Part shown: positions 52,651 through 60,758 of the stretch, piece after piece
How the letters are laid out: each line of letters starts with the position of its first letter
Numbering within the stretch: position 1 is the stretch's first letter
Assembly: GCA_021323855.1 (NCBI GenBank)
Contig: JAJPKE010000010.1
Coordinates: 62,001 to 126,000, forward strand
Reading direction: 5' to 3'
Source: Chloroflexota bacterium
GTDB taxonomy: Bacteria; Chloroflexota; Ktedonobacteria; Ktedonobacterales; JADMIN01
Length of the DNA stretch: 64,000 nucleotides
Notes under the pieces: generated by a model
Seen by the model: only the letters and a program-made list of their open reading frames with translations
Database searches by the model: none
Told to the model about the DNA's origin: nothing
Position numbers and translations under genes: made by a program

Positions 52651-53199
52651 ATGATGCCCCCATCGTTGGGCGCAGGACGCATGCAATTGCAGGGAGGCCA
52701 GCCGTTTGATACTGGGTTGGCCGAGCGGATCGAGGCGCTGGGTGGGCGAGCGGACGCGCTGTGGCGGCGTCTCGTTGAGATTGAAGATGCACTCGCGGTG
52801 CGCGAATGGTGGATGCTCGGTCGCTCGTTCCCAGAAGCGCGCCTGCTCGCTGAGATCAGCAGTTTGCTGGCGGTGGCGCGCGGTGAGATGGAGAACGCGC
52901 TTTCGCAGGGCTTCGGTTATGCCAGCCTGCGCGCAGATTCGACCGACCAGTATAACGCCGTTGGGCGCGATGACACGATGCGCACCGGCGATCCTGCCTG
53001 GGTGGCGGGTTGCCGCGAGCAGGCGGTTGGCCTGTTGCGGATGATTGCTTCTGGCCTGCCGCCGATGCTGCAATATGCGCAGATGTTGCGCAATTATGGT
53101 GAACAGTTAGGCATTGCCACACCGGCGCTCGATTCGTTTGGCATCGTCACCGACCGCCTGAATGAGATCAATGACGCGCTCCGCCAGCCGCCGCAATAA
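52651..53199 (+). CDS. Helical protein of unknown function
   Basis: A 182-residue soluble, mostly helical protein. Regions are LAERIEALGGRADALWRRLVEIEDALAVREWWMLGR, ARLLAEISSLLAVARGEMENALS, and CREQAVGLLRMIASGLPPMLQYAQMLRNYGEQLG, reading like a three- to four-helix bundle. I do not recognise a family. The ATG at 52651 has AGGAGG 9 bases upstream, a strong site, so the gene is probably real. It ends 36 bp from the S9 peptidase gene, tail to tail. Confidence 0.65.
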   Translation: MMPPSLGAGRMQLQGGQPFDTGLAERIEALGGRADALWRRLVEIEDALAVREWWMLGRSFPEARLLAEISSLLAVARGEMENALSQGFGYASLRADSTDQYNAVGRDDTMRTGDPAWVAGCREQAVGLLRMIASGLPPMLQYAQMLRNYGEQLGIATPALDSFGIVTDRLNEINDALRQPPQ

Positions 53200-53235
53200 G
53201 CTGCTAGCGGAGCCGCGCTGCTACTGTGTAGAGAG

Positions 53236-55386
53236 TCATGCGAGGGGAACCCAGCGTTCGATCCACTCGAAGACGAGATTGAGATAGCGAATGCGCTGGC
53301 GTGGGCTGGCATATGTTTGATGGCTGGCGTTGGGGAGGCGCACGAACTCAACCGGCACGGTGCTGCGCTTCTTGAGCCAGGTGTAATACTCCTCACTCTG
53401 AGAGATGGGGCAGCGATAATCGCGCTCGGCAGCAATGATGCGTATTGGCGTGCGCACACGGTCTGCATAGGTCAACGGCGACCGCTCTCGATAGAATTCC
53501 TCGCGTTCCCACGGCCAGCCATAATCTCCCTCGGCGGAGAAGGAATCAATATCGCCGGTGCCAAAGCTGGAATGAAGATTGGTCACACTGTGAACTGTGA
53601 CCGCCGCCTCGAAGCGATTGGTCTGCCCCACAATCCAGTTGGTCATGTAGCCACCATAGCTGGCGCCCGTCACCGCCAGCCGTGCGCCATCCAGTCCACC
53701 CCGCGCCAGCGCCGCATCCAGCGCCGCTATCACATCCTGATAGTCGCCGCCGCCCCAGTCATGGTCACACGACTGCATGAACGTCTCGCCGTAGCCGGTG
53801 CTGCCGCGCGGATTGGCGTAGAGCGCGGCGTAGCCTTTGCCAGCCAATACCTGCGCCCGCAGCATGAACGTCTCGCCGTAAGCGGCGTGTGGCCCGCCAT
53901 GAATGATGAGGACCAGCGGCGTTCCGCTGGCATGGCTCGTATCTGGTGCGTTTGGCGGACGGTAGAGCCAGCCCTCAACTTCCTGCCCATCGAACGAGCG
54001 ACAGGTGAAGCGTTCGGGTTCCACGAGCGCACGCCCGGCAAGCAGCGTGGCGTTGAGGGCGGTGAGGCGGCGTGAAGAACTAGCGGAGCCGTCGTCAGCA
54101 GGCGCAAACTCCCAGATATCCCAGAGGTCGGTCGCACCGGCGGCCAGCGCGACGATGCGTTGATTGCCCGCATTATCCGCCAGCAGAGCGAATTGCTGGA
54201 GATTGCGGCGTGGCTCCGTGAGGACCGGCTGAAGCGTGTCTTCATGCAGGCTGGCGCGCAGAATGGCGGTGCCGCCGCGCTGCTGGGTGACGAAATACAC
54301 TGATGCGCTATCGCTGCTCCAAACGGGCGCTCCGGCGTCCGGCCCCGGCACATCGCCATAGAGGCCGCTGCCTGCGCTGACATCGCGCCCGGCCAGCAGG
54401 TTGCGCACGTCGCCGCTGGCGACATCCGCGACGAGCAGCGCCTCGTTGTAGGCGGCGTGTTCGCGCACAATCGGATTGCCGATGGCGGCGATATACGGGC
54501 TATCCAGCGACCAGACCGGCTGCCCGATCTCATGCTCGCCATTGGTGAGGCGGCGCAGCGTGTTGGAGTGCAGGTCCAGCAGATAGAGGTCGGTCGCCAT
54601 GTTGGCGTCGCGGTCGTCGCTGCGGTCGCTGGTGAAGGCCAGCCAGTGCCCATCCGGCGAACAGGCGCCGCTGGCGTTGTCATAGTCGCCCCTGGTGAGC
54701 GCCTCTACCTTGTGCGGTTTGCTATCGCCGTCTTGCTCATCCGCCAGCCAGACACGGAAGAGGTGGACGCGCCCTTCAAAGTAGCCCTTGCCATCCCAGC
54801 GATATTGCTGGCGCGTGTAGATGCGCGGCTGCTCTGCCTCGTCTTTCTCCTCGCGTTCACGGGTCGCGGCATCGCGCGTGTCGGGTTCGGTCGGTTTGTC
54901 GCCGGGGCGTACCTCGCTCTCAAAGCCGATCCAACGGCCATCCGGCGACCAGAAGGGTTCGCTGGCGCCACGGCGCATCAGTGTCAGGCGGCGCGCCTCG
55001 CCGCCCATCACTGGCAGCACATAGAGTTGCGTCTCCGCGCCGTCACGATTGCTCACAAAGGCGAGTTGCGAACCATCCGGAGACCAGCGCGGCGACGTGT
55101 CGCACTTGAGGCCAGCAGTCAACTGGCGCGATTCCCCCGTGGCAAGGTCATAGAGCCAGATTGCCGCGCGTTTTTCATTTGCCTGCTCATCGTTCCACTC
55201 AACGGTATAGGCGATGCGCTTGCCATCAGGCGCAAGACGCATCTCCGTCAGAAAGCGAAGGCGCCAGAAGTCTTCCGGCACGAATGGTGCTGCTGTTGCT
55301 GCCACGGGTTGTCCTCTCGTTCCATTGTCCGGCTGGGCTGGTGGCGCCATCTTGCGCTTTGGTCGTGCTGGTTCATGTTGGTTCAT
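53236..55386 (-). CDS. S9 family prolyl oligopeptidase-type serine peptidase
   Basis: A 716-residue peptidase. Residues about 35-430 form a beta-propeller with WD40-like PD40 repeats (SPDGSQLAFVSNRDG, SPDGRWIGFESE, SPDGHWLAFTSDRSD). The C-terminal alpha/beta-hydrolase has LVLIIHGGPHAAYGE, NPRGSTGYG, the nucleophile Ser 576 in GASYGGYM, the Asp in RIIAAERDYRCP, and the His in NASHQTY. This matches acylaminoacyl-peptidase-like S9C enzymes. No signal peptide is seen, so it is cytosolic. The ATG at 55386 is preferred over a TTG at 55395. It is divergent from the padR gene. Confidence 0.93.
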   Translation of the reverse strand: MNQHEPARPKRKMAPPAQPDNGTRGQPVAATAAPFVPEDFWRLRFLTEMRLAPDGKRIAYTVEWNDEQANEKRAAIWLYDLATGESRQLTAGLKCDTSPRWSPDGSQLAFVSNRDGAETQLYVLPVMGGEARRLTLMRRGASEPFWSPDGRWIGFESEVRPGDKPTEPDTRDAATREREEKDEAEQPRIYTRQQYRWDGKGYFEGRVHLFRVWLADEQDGDSKPHKVEALTRGDYDNASGACSPDGHWLAFTSDRSDDRDANMATDLYLLDLHSNTLRRLTNGEHEIGQPVWSLDSPYIAAIGNPIVREHAAYNEALLVADVASGDVRNLLAGRDVSAGSGLYGDVPGPDAGAPVWSSDSASVYFVTQQRGGTAILRASLHEDTLQPVLTEPRRNLQQFALLADNAGNQRIVALAAGATDLWDIWEFAPADDGSASSSRRLTALNATLLAGRALVEPERFTCRSFDGQEVEGWLYRPPNAPDTSHASGTPLVLIIHGGPHAAYGETFMLRAQVLAGKGYAALYANPRGSTGYGETFMQSCDHDWGGGDYQDVIAALDAALARGGLDGARLAVTGASYGGYMTNWIVGQTNRFEAAVTVHSVTNLHSSFGTGDIDSFSAEGDYGWPWEREEFYRERSPLTYADRVRTPIRIIAAERDYRCPISQSEEYYTWLKKRSTVPVEFVRLPNASHQTYASPRQRIRYLNLVFEWIERWVPLA

Positions 55387-55488
55387 GCTCGCCAAGTGTT
55401 AGTTATGCGCCGGGCGTTTCGTTGCCTGGAATTGTAGCATGCGGCGTCTGGATTTTGTAGCAATTTTGCATTTCCCTCGAAGTAGCTC

Positions 55489-55517
55489 TTGACATTTTTT
55501 GCAGTATCGAGATATAA
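55489..55517 (+). promoter_or_regulatory. Sigma-70-type promoter of the padR-ABC genes
   Basis: TTGACA (55489-55494) and ATATAA (55512-55517) are separated by a 17-base spacer. This is the best consensus match noticed in the window. Transcription would begin near 55524, about 165 bases before the PadR start. The gap 55387-55688 otherwise holds no gene. Confidence 0.65.
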
Positions 55518-55518
55518 C

Positions 55519-55530
55519 ACGATATATCGT
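55519..55530 (+). promoter_or_regulatory. Palindromic operator candidate at the padR promoter
   Basis: The perfect 12-base palindrome ACGATATATCGT sits two bases downstream of the -10 box and covers the predicted start point. Being placed in front of a PadR-type regulator gene, it is a natural candidate for autoregulation. Confidence 0.5.
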
Positions 55531-55688
55531 ATTGATGTTGCCGGATGAGATGAACGCGAACGTGCAAGAAAGAGTTCACGAAGACGAGCGAAAGAGCAGA
55601 AGTGGTCCGGCGCAACAGGTAGTCAGGTAGTAACGAGTTGTACGAGTTGTAAGCGGGTGGTGAATGGACCACCAGGAGTGTGCATACG

Positions 55689-56537
55689 ATGTCCAGTCAT
55701 GGATATGGAGACGAGCCAGGATTCGCCTGGGCAGGCGGATTCGGCGGCGGATTTGAGCGTGGGCCACGTGGTCCGCGCGGTGGCCGTGGTCATTGGGAAC
55801 ACCGGCACGGGCCGCGCGGATGGTTTGGCTTCGGCCCCGAAGAAGAGTATGGATATGGAGGCTATGGGCCAGGGTTTGGACCTGGATTTGGCCCTGGTCT
55901 TGGAAGGATGGCATGGCATATGGCGCGGCGATTTGGCTTTGGGCCAGGGATGCCGCCGGTAGGACCGAGGATGTTCGGTCGCGGTGATCTCAAATATGCG
56001 CTGATGGAGCTCTTGAAAGAGCGTCCTAAGCATGGGTACGAAATGATCAAAGAATTGGAAGAAAAGTCGAGCGGTTTTTATACGCCGAGCGCAGGCGCGG
56101 TGTATCCGACCTTGCAGATGCTCGAAGACCGCGAATGGGTGACGAGCGAGACCCAGGAAGGCAAGAAAGTGTACACCTTGACGGACGCTGGCAGGGCTGC
56201 GCTCGAAGAACACCAGAGCCGTGAGCAGAGCGAGTTTGGCCCACGCGGGCCGCGCGGCTGGGGCGAGCATGGGCATCACCATCGCGGTCCCTTCGGTGGC
56301 CCTGGGTCGGCCTGGCGTGAGGCGAAGCCAGAGCTTGTCGCGTTGCGGCATGAGAGCGGCGAGGTGGCGCGGTTGATGCGCGCGGCGGTGCTGGCCTCCG
56401 GTGGCGACCGCGAGCGGCTGGCGCGGCTGCGCGCCATCGTCGAGCGCACGAAGGGCGAACTCAACGAGTTCCTCGGCCAGGGCGAGATGCCACCAAGCTC
56501 CCGCCCAATGGGTGATGGTCCGGTCGAGAACCTTTAG
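55689..56537 (+). CDS. PadR-family transcriptional regulator with Gly/Phe-rich N-terminus
   Basis: A 282-residue PadR protein. The winged helix (about 100-180) has LKYALMELLKERPKHGYEMIKELEEKSSG, YTPSAGAVYPTLQMLEDREWVTS and GKKVYTLTDAGRAALEE. It is preceded by about 95 residues rich in Gly, Phe, Tyr, Trp, Arg and His (GFGPGFGPGFGPGLG type), and followed by a short Gly/His stretch (GEHGHHHRGPFGG) and a C-terminal helical dimerisation region. PadR regulators commonly control adjacent drug-efflux genes, and an ABC exporter gene follows 200 bp downstream. The ATG at 55689 with AGGAG 10 bases before it is used; a GTG lies at 55680. Confidence 0.88.
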   Translation: MSSHGYGDEPGFAWAGGFGGGFERGPRGPRGGRGHWEHRHGPRGWFGFGPEEEYGYGGYGPGFGPGFGPGLGRMAWHMARRFGFGPGMPPVGPRMFGRGDLKYALMELLKERPKHGYEMIKELEEKSSGFYTPSAGAVYPTLQMLEDREWVTSETQEGKKVYTLTDAGRAALEEHQSREQSEFGPRGPRGWGEHGHHHRGPFGGPGSAWREAKPELVALRHESGEVARLMRAAVLASGGDRERLARLRAIVERTKGELNEFLGQGEMPPSSRPMGDGPVENL

Positions 56538-56739
56538 TGGCTGGGGTCATCCACGTCACAAGCAGCGTGAACACGCAGCAGATGGGCAGAACGCTCATCT
56601 GCTGTTCGCTGTCCGCTCATTGTCTACAGGGGAACTGCCCGAATGGACGGGGCTATCATTCACGGCGCTGTGATACGCTCTAGGGCAGAAGTAAAATAAG
56701 AGGAATAGCACAGCAGTATTTTTGGAGTGAACACCTTTC

Positions 56740-58659
56740 ATGATGATGCGTGGTACAGGCGGCGGCAGAGGATATGGCAGGCTGCTCAACACACCGGAGA
56801 AACCGGAGCGCAAGGCAGATGCGAAGACTGTGCGGCGTGTGGCGGCGTCGTTCAAACCGTACTGGCGTGAGGTGCTGGTCGTCCTGCTCGCCATTATGCT
56901 GACTGGCGTGTTGGGGATCGTCAACCCCTACATGCTGAAATTTTCGATCTCAATTGGCTTTGGTCAGCAGCGCTTCAACCTGCTCGCCATTTTCGTCGCG
57001 GTGATGGTCGTAACGCCGATCATCAGCAGTCTCATCGGCATTGGGCAGACGTACCTCAACGCGGTAATCGGCCAGCGCGTGATGCGCGACCTGCGGAATA
57101 AGCTCTATACGCATCTCCAGCACATGCCGCTCAAGTTCTTCACCGACACGCGCACCGGCGAGATTCAGTCGCGCCTCTCCAATGACATTGGCGGCGTACA
57201 ATCGGTGGTGACGGATACGGCAACCTCGATTGTCTCGAATGTCACGATTGCGCTCTCGACCATCATTGGTATGCTGGCGCTCTCCTGGCAGTTGACGTTG
57301 CTTTCGCTGGGACTGCTGCCACTTTTCCTCTGGCTCACCTATCGCGTGGGCAACGTGCGCCGCAGCATCAGCAAGGATACGCAGGAATCGCTTGCCGACC
57401 TCACCGCGATGGTGGAGGAGACGCTTTCGGTCAGCGGTGTATTGCTCACCAAGACCTTCGGGCGGCAACGCCAGCAGATAGCGAAGTTCGATCAAGAGAA
57501 CGAGCATCTGGTCGGGCTACAGATTCGCCAGCAAATGGTAGGACGCTGGTTCTTCGCCTTCATCTCGACATTCTTCTCGATTACTCCGGCGCTGGTCTAT
57601 CTCCTCGCTGGCTATATGGCATTCGGTCCTGGTCGCCCGCCGATGAACGGCAAGCAGCTTGCTGATGTCGTCGGTACGCTGGTCGCGTTTACGACGCTTC
57701 AGAGCCGCCTCTATTTCCCGATTGGGCAGCTTCTGAACGTGCAGGTGCAGTTACAGGGAGCCTTCGCGCTCTTCGACCGCATCTTCGAGTACCTTGACAT
57801 GCCGCTCGATATCACCGACAAGCCCGGAGCCGTGCCGCTGGACCCAGCAACTGTCAGCGGCGATGTCAGATTCAACGATGTGACGTTCCGCTATAGCCCG
57901 GACCTGGAACGCCCAACGCTCGATAATGTGTCGTTCGAGGTCAAGCCGGGGCAATTGACGGCGCTGGTGGGGCCGAGCGGCGCGGGCAAGACGACGATCA
58001 CCTATCTCGTCCCGCGCCTGTGGGATGTAGAGAGCGGTTCCGTGACGATTGATGGGCATGATGTGCGCGATGTGACGCTCGAAAGTCTCGGTGAGACGAT
58101 TGGCGTCGTCACACAGGAGACCTATCTCTTCCACGCGACGATCCGCGAGAACCTGCTCTATGCAAAGCCGGAGGCCAGCCAGGAAGAACTGGAGGCGGCG
58201 GCGAAGGCGGCGGCGATTCATGAGCGCATCATGGAGCTACCGGAGGGGTACGACACGGTAGTCGGTGAGCGCGGTTACAAGCTCTCCGGCGGTGAGAAGC
58301 AGCGCATCGCTATCGCCCGCGTCATTCTGAAAGACGCGCGCATCCTGATTCTGGATGAGGCGACCAGCGCGCTCGATACCCATTCCGAGCGGCTGATTCA
58401 GGCGGCGCTGGAAGACCTGATGCAGAATCGCACGACGATTGCGATAGCGCACCGGCTCTCGACGATTCTGGCGGCAAATCAGATTCTCGTGGTCAATGCC
58501 GGGCGCATCGTGGAACGCGGCACCCATGCCGAACTGATGGAGCAGGACGGCCTCTACGCCAAGCTCTACCGCGAACAATTCAGCTTGCAGCCGGAACTGG
58601 ATGCTGTTGATGAGCAGGCATCTGAAGTTGGTGAGTTGCAGGAATTGGTGTTGGATTGA
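56740..58659 (+). CDS. ABC transporter, fused permease/ATP-binding half-transporter (MDR type)
   Basis: A 639-residue exporter with six membrane segments (about 45-330). The nucleotide-binding domain has FRYSPDLERPTLDNVSF, Walker A GPSGAGKTTI, Q-loop VTQETYLFHATIRENL, signature LSGGEKQRIAIARV, Walker B ILILDEATSALD and the switch His in AIAHRLST. It is the type that works as homo- or heterodimer to export lipids or drugs. The N-terminal 20 residues are Gly/Arg-rich. It follows padR by about 200 bp in the same direction, so it is the likely target of that regulator. The stop TGA abuts a copy of the dispersed repeat, then a hairpin terminator. Confidence 0.93.
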   Translation: MMMRGTGGGRGYGRLLNTPEKPERKADAKTVRRVAASFKPYWREVLVVLLAIMLTGVLGIVNPYMLKFSISIGFGQQRFNLLAIFVAVMVVTPIISSLIGIGQTYLNAVIGQRVMRDLRNKLYTHLQHMPLKFFTDTRTGEIQSRLSNDIGGVQSVVTDTATSIVSNVTIALSTIIGMLALSWQLTLLSLGLLPLFLWLTYRVGNVRRSISKDTQESLADLTAMVEETLSVSGVLLTKTFGRQRQQIAKFDQENEHLVGLQIRQQMVGRWFFAFISTFFSITPALVYLLAGYMAFGPGRPPMNGKQLADVVGTLVAFTTLQSRLYFPIGQLLNVQVQLQGAFALFDRIFEYLDMPLDITDKPGAVPLDPATVSGDVRFNDVTFRYSPDLERPTLDNVSFEVKPGQLTALVGPSGAGKTTITYLVPRLWDVESGSVTIDGHDVRDVTLESLGETIGVVTQETYLFHATIRENLLYAKPEASQEELEAAAKAAAIHERIMELPEGYDTVVGERGYKLSGGEKQRIAIARVILKDARILILDEATSALDTHSERLIQAALEDLMQNRTTIAIAHRLSTILAANQILVVNAGRIVERGTHAELMEQDGLYAKLYREQFSLQPELDAVDEQASEVGELQELVLD

Positions 58660-58697
58660 CCTCACCCCCTGACCCCCTCTCCCGCGAGGCGAGGGGG
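58658..58697. repeat. Copy of the C-rich palindromic repeat at the ABC gene stop
   Basis: GACCTCACCCCCTGA is followed by CCCCCTC / GAGGGGG around TCCCGCGAGGC. It begins inside the stop codon of the ABC transporter gene. Compared with 41103 it keeps pairing through a compensatory C-G for T-A change. Confidence 0.85.
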
Positions 58698-58712
58698 AAC
58701 AGAATGAGAGAC

Positions 58713-58754
58713 AGCCGCAGCTTTGTAGGACGTTAGTTCTAGAGGGCTGCGGCT
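58713..58754 (+). terminator. Rho-independent terminator of the padR-ABC genes
   Basis: AGCCGCAG (58713-58720) pairs with CTGCGGCT (58747-58754) around a 26-base loop. It is followed by TTCGTTTGCTCT. It lies 54 bp after the ABC gene stop. Confidence 0.6.
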
Positions 58755-58811
58755 TTCGTTTGCTCTGCGCTATGCTGTGCCTGTTGAACTAACTACCAGG
58801 AGGTCTGTGCG

Positions 58812-59666
58812 ATGGCTGATACGATTACCGCCGGTGCGATGCAGGCGCTTTCTCTGCGGCGGCGCGAACGCTGGGCACAGACGCCGCAGACGCGCACGCC
58901 AACGCCTGAAGCGGCGATTCCGCTGATCGAGCGGCTGGGTGTGGTGACGCTCTATCCGCTTTCGCCTGAACTCCCTGATCTCCTGCATGCCTACGTTGGC
59001 AACGATACGGAACGGGCGGTGTTGCCATCCTGGGATAGTCCGATGGGGGATGTATACACCTGGCGCTGGACGCTGGGACGGCAATCGGCGGCATTTTATT
59101 CAGCGTTTCTGCGCGGGAGGCCAACCTGGGTCAGTTGGGCGCTGCTGCCAGCGGTGTTGCGGCTGCGTGGTGAATTGCGCACGCCGGATGAACTCTACGA
59201 TGCTCGCGTCATCTCAGCAGACGCCTATCGCATCGCGCATGTGTTAGACGAAGCGAGCGAACCGCTGCCTACTGGCGAACTGCGGCAACGCGCAGGCTTC
59301 CCGACGGGCAAGCCGCAGCGCGCCGCGTATCTGCGCGCCATCGCCGAATTGGAGACGCGGTTACTGCTGGCAAAAGTGTTTCCGGCGGATGGCGAAGGCG
59401 AAAACATGCACCATGCGCTGGTAGCCAATCTCTATCGCCAGCACATACAGCAGGCGGAGCAGTTGACACGCGAGGCAGCTTTTGATGCGCTACTGGCGAG
59501 CTACCTGCCGAACGCCGTTTATGCCGTGCCGAAGGTTCTCGCCCGCCAATTCGGTCTGCCGGAGGCTGAGCTACGCGCCGCGCTGGACCGGCAGGTGGCT
59601 TCTGGCAACGCAAAGCCGGTCACGCTGCCAGAGCAGGTGGGCGTGTGCTATCTCTGGATCGAATGA
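58812..59666 (+). CDS. Protein of unknown function
   Basis: A 284-residue soluble protein starting at an ATG with AGGAGG 9 bases ahead. Segments are TPEAAIPLIERLGVVTLYP, LPSWDSPMGDVYTWRWTLG, SAFLRGRPTWVSWALLPAVLRLRG, and a C-terminal helical part with two HTH-like stretches (TGELRQRAGFPTG and PKVLARQFGLPEAELRAALDRQVASG). The arrangement of winged-helix-like units around a Trp-rich core recalls the AlkZ/YcaQ DNA-glycosylase-like superfamily, but I cannot find its catalytic QxQ motif, so this is a guess. It stands alone between the terminator and the DinB-like gene. Confidence 0.65.
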   Translation: MADTITAGAMQALSLRRRERWAQTPQTRTPTPEAAIPLIERLGVVTLYPLSPELPDLLHAYVGNDTERAVLPSWDSPMGDVYTWRWTLGRQSAAFYSAFLRGRPTWVSWALLPAVLRLRGELRTPDELYDARVISADAYRIAHVLDEASEPLPTGELRQRAGFPTGKPQRAAYLRAIAELETRLLLAKVFPADGEGENMHHALVANLYRQHIQQAEQLTREAAFDALLASYLPNAVYAVPKVLARQFGLPEAELRAALDRQVASGNAKPVTLPEQVGVCYLWIE

Positions 59667-59758
59667 CAAAAGAGCAAGATAGAAGAAGAGTATTTCGGGG
59701 TCCGTAGATGATGCTGAGTACCAGGGGCTACAGATGCCCGCTTTTTAGGAGGGAAATT

Positions 59759-60334
59759 ATGCCGACTCGCGCAGAGATTCTCGATACTCTTGCAGCATCG
59801 CAGACGCAGGTGCTGGCGTTCTTTCAAGGGCTGAGCCAGGAAGACCTGGTGCGCCCCGCAACGGCGAGTGATGTTCCCGGGGCCGCTCCGTGGTGCGCCA
59901 AAGATCACTTGGCGCACCTGGTGCAAAACGAGCGCAACATCCAACAATTGCTGCGCCGCGCCTTTGCTGATGAGTCTCGGGAAGTTTTCTTACGCAGTCA
60001 ATACCCAGAGGGCATGCCACTGCCAGGTATTCTGGGCGATTGGGACGCGCTGACCCCAGAGGAGCAGGAGCGGATGGAGCTAGCTGTTGCCAAGATCAAT
60101 CAAACCACCGTGGACGCTCACCATGACGACAGTATGGAGTTGCTAGTAGCGAATTTCCTGGCGGCGCGGCAGGAACTTTTGGACCTCCTGCACCAGTTCA
60201 CAGACGAGCAACTGGCCGCTCCGGTGGCCACAGTCGTTGGTGAGGCGACCGCCAGTGACATCTTTGCCGGGAGAGCAGGGCATGCGACCGAACACATCAC
60301 CGCGATTGAAGAAGGCTTGCGTCAGAGCATGTAG
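59759..60334 (+). CDS. DinB/ClbS-like four-helix protein
   Basis: A 191-residue protein with the DinB-superfamily pattern: MPTRAEILDTLAASQTQVLAFFQGLSQEDL, WCAKDHLAHLVQNE (first His), and DIFAGRAGHATEHITAIEEGL (last His residues), placed as metal ligands of the four-helix bundle. Related families include DUF1706/ClbS and mycothiol-dependent enzymes. The catalytic role is unknown. The ATG at 59759 has AGGAGGG 6 bases upstream; the frame upstream is ignored. Confidence 0.78.
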   Translation: MPTRAEILDTLAASQTQVLAFFQGLSQEDLVRPATASDVPGAAPWCAKDHLAHLVQNERNIQQLLRRAFADESREVFLRSQYPEGMPLPGILGDWDALTPEEQERMELAVAKINQTTVDAHHDDSMELLVANFLAARQELLDLLHQFTDEQLAAPVATVVGEATASDIFAGRAGHATEHITAIEEGLRQSM

Positions 60335-60758
60335 ACGAATTGCTCTCTTCGCCGGTTGGTTTCCTACAGGCAGTAGCGAACATCGTTGTGGCCAGCGTAT
60401 GTATTACCTTCAAGATAATTCCATGGCTAACGCAGAAAAATGGGCCGCCGGCATCTCAGGCCCTGCGTATGCAATTGACGACGAGACTGCCATCAAAGTC
60501 GTTGACGGTACCGTTGAGGTTGTCTCTGAGGGCACTGGAAGCTGTTTGCGCCCTGATTCGCTGATGCGCTTTACAACCCACGCTCTTCTTATCCATTGGA
60601 TGCGGCTCGTATCTTTCATCGCAGCGCCCCTTCGCTATTTGTCATATAGCCAAAGACTATGCACTTATGCTACTTTGCGGAAGCCGAAATGGTGCCGAAA
60701 TGATATAGAATAAGGGCTAATTCAGTATGGCAGCGTTCCGAGACAACAAGGTAACGAG
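60335..60758. other. Gene-free stretch of 424 bases
   Basis: Apart from the short frameshifted remnant at 60423-60556 I see no gene. No clear hairpin terminator follows the DinB-like gene. The bases before 60759 carry the AAGG site of the dehydrogenase gene. Confidence 0.45.
60423..60556 (+). pseudogene. Possible frameshifted small gene remnant
   Basis: From the ATG at 60423 the frame reads MANAEKWAAGISGPAYAI, then DDETAIKVVDGTVEVVSEG, with protein-like composition. At 60534 the frame appears to lose a base: reading on in the shifted frame gives WKLFAP and then a TGA at 60554-60556. Restoring one C would give EGHWKLFAP. No family is recognised and the upstream ribosome-binding site is poor, so this is tentative. 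Confidence 0.3.
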
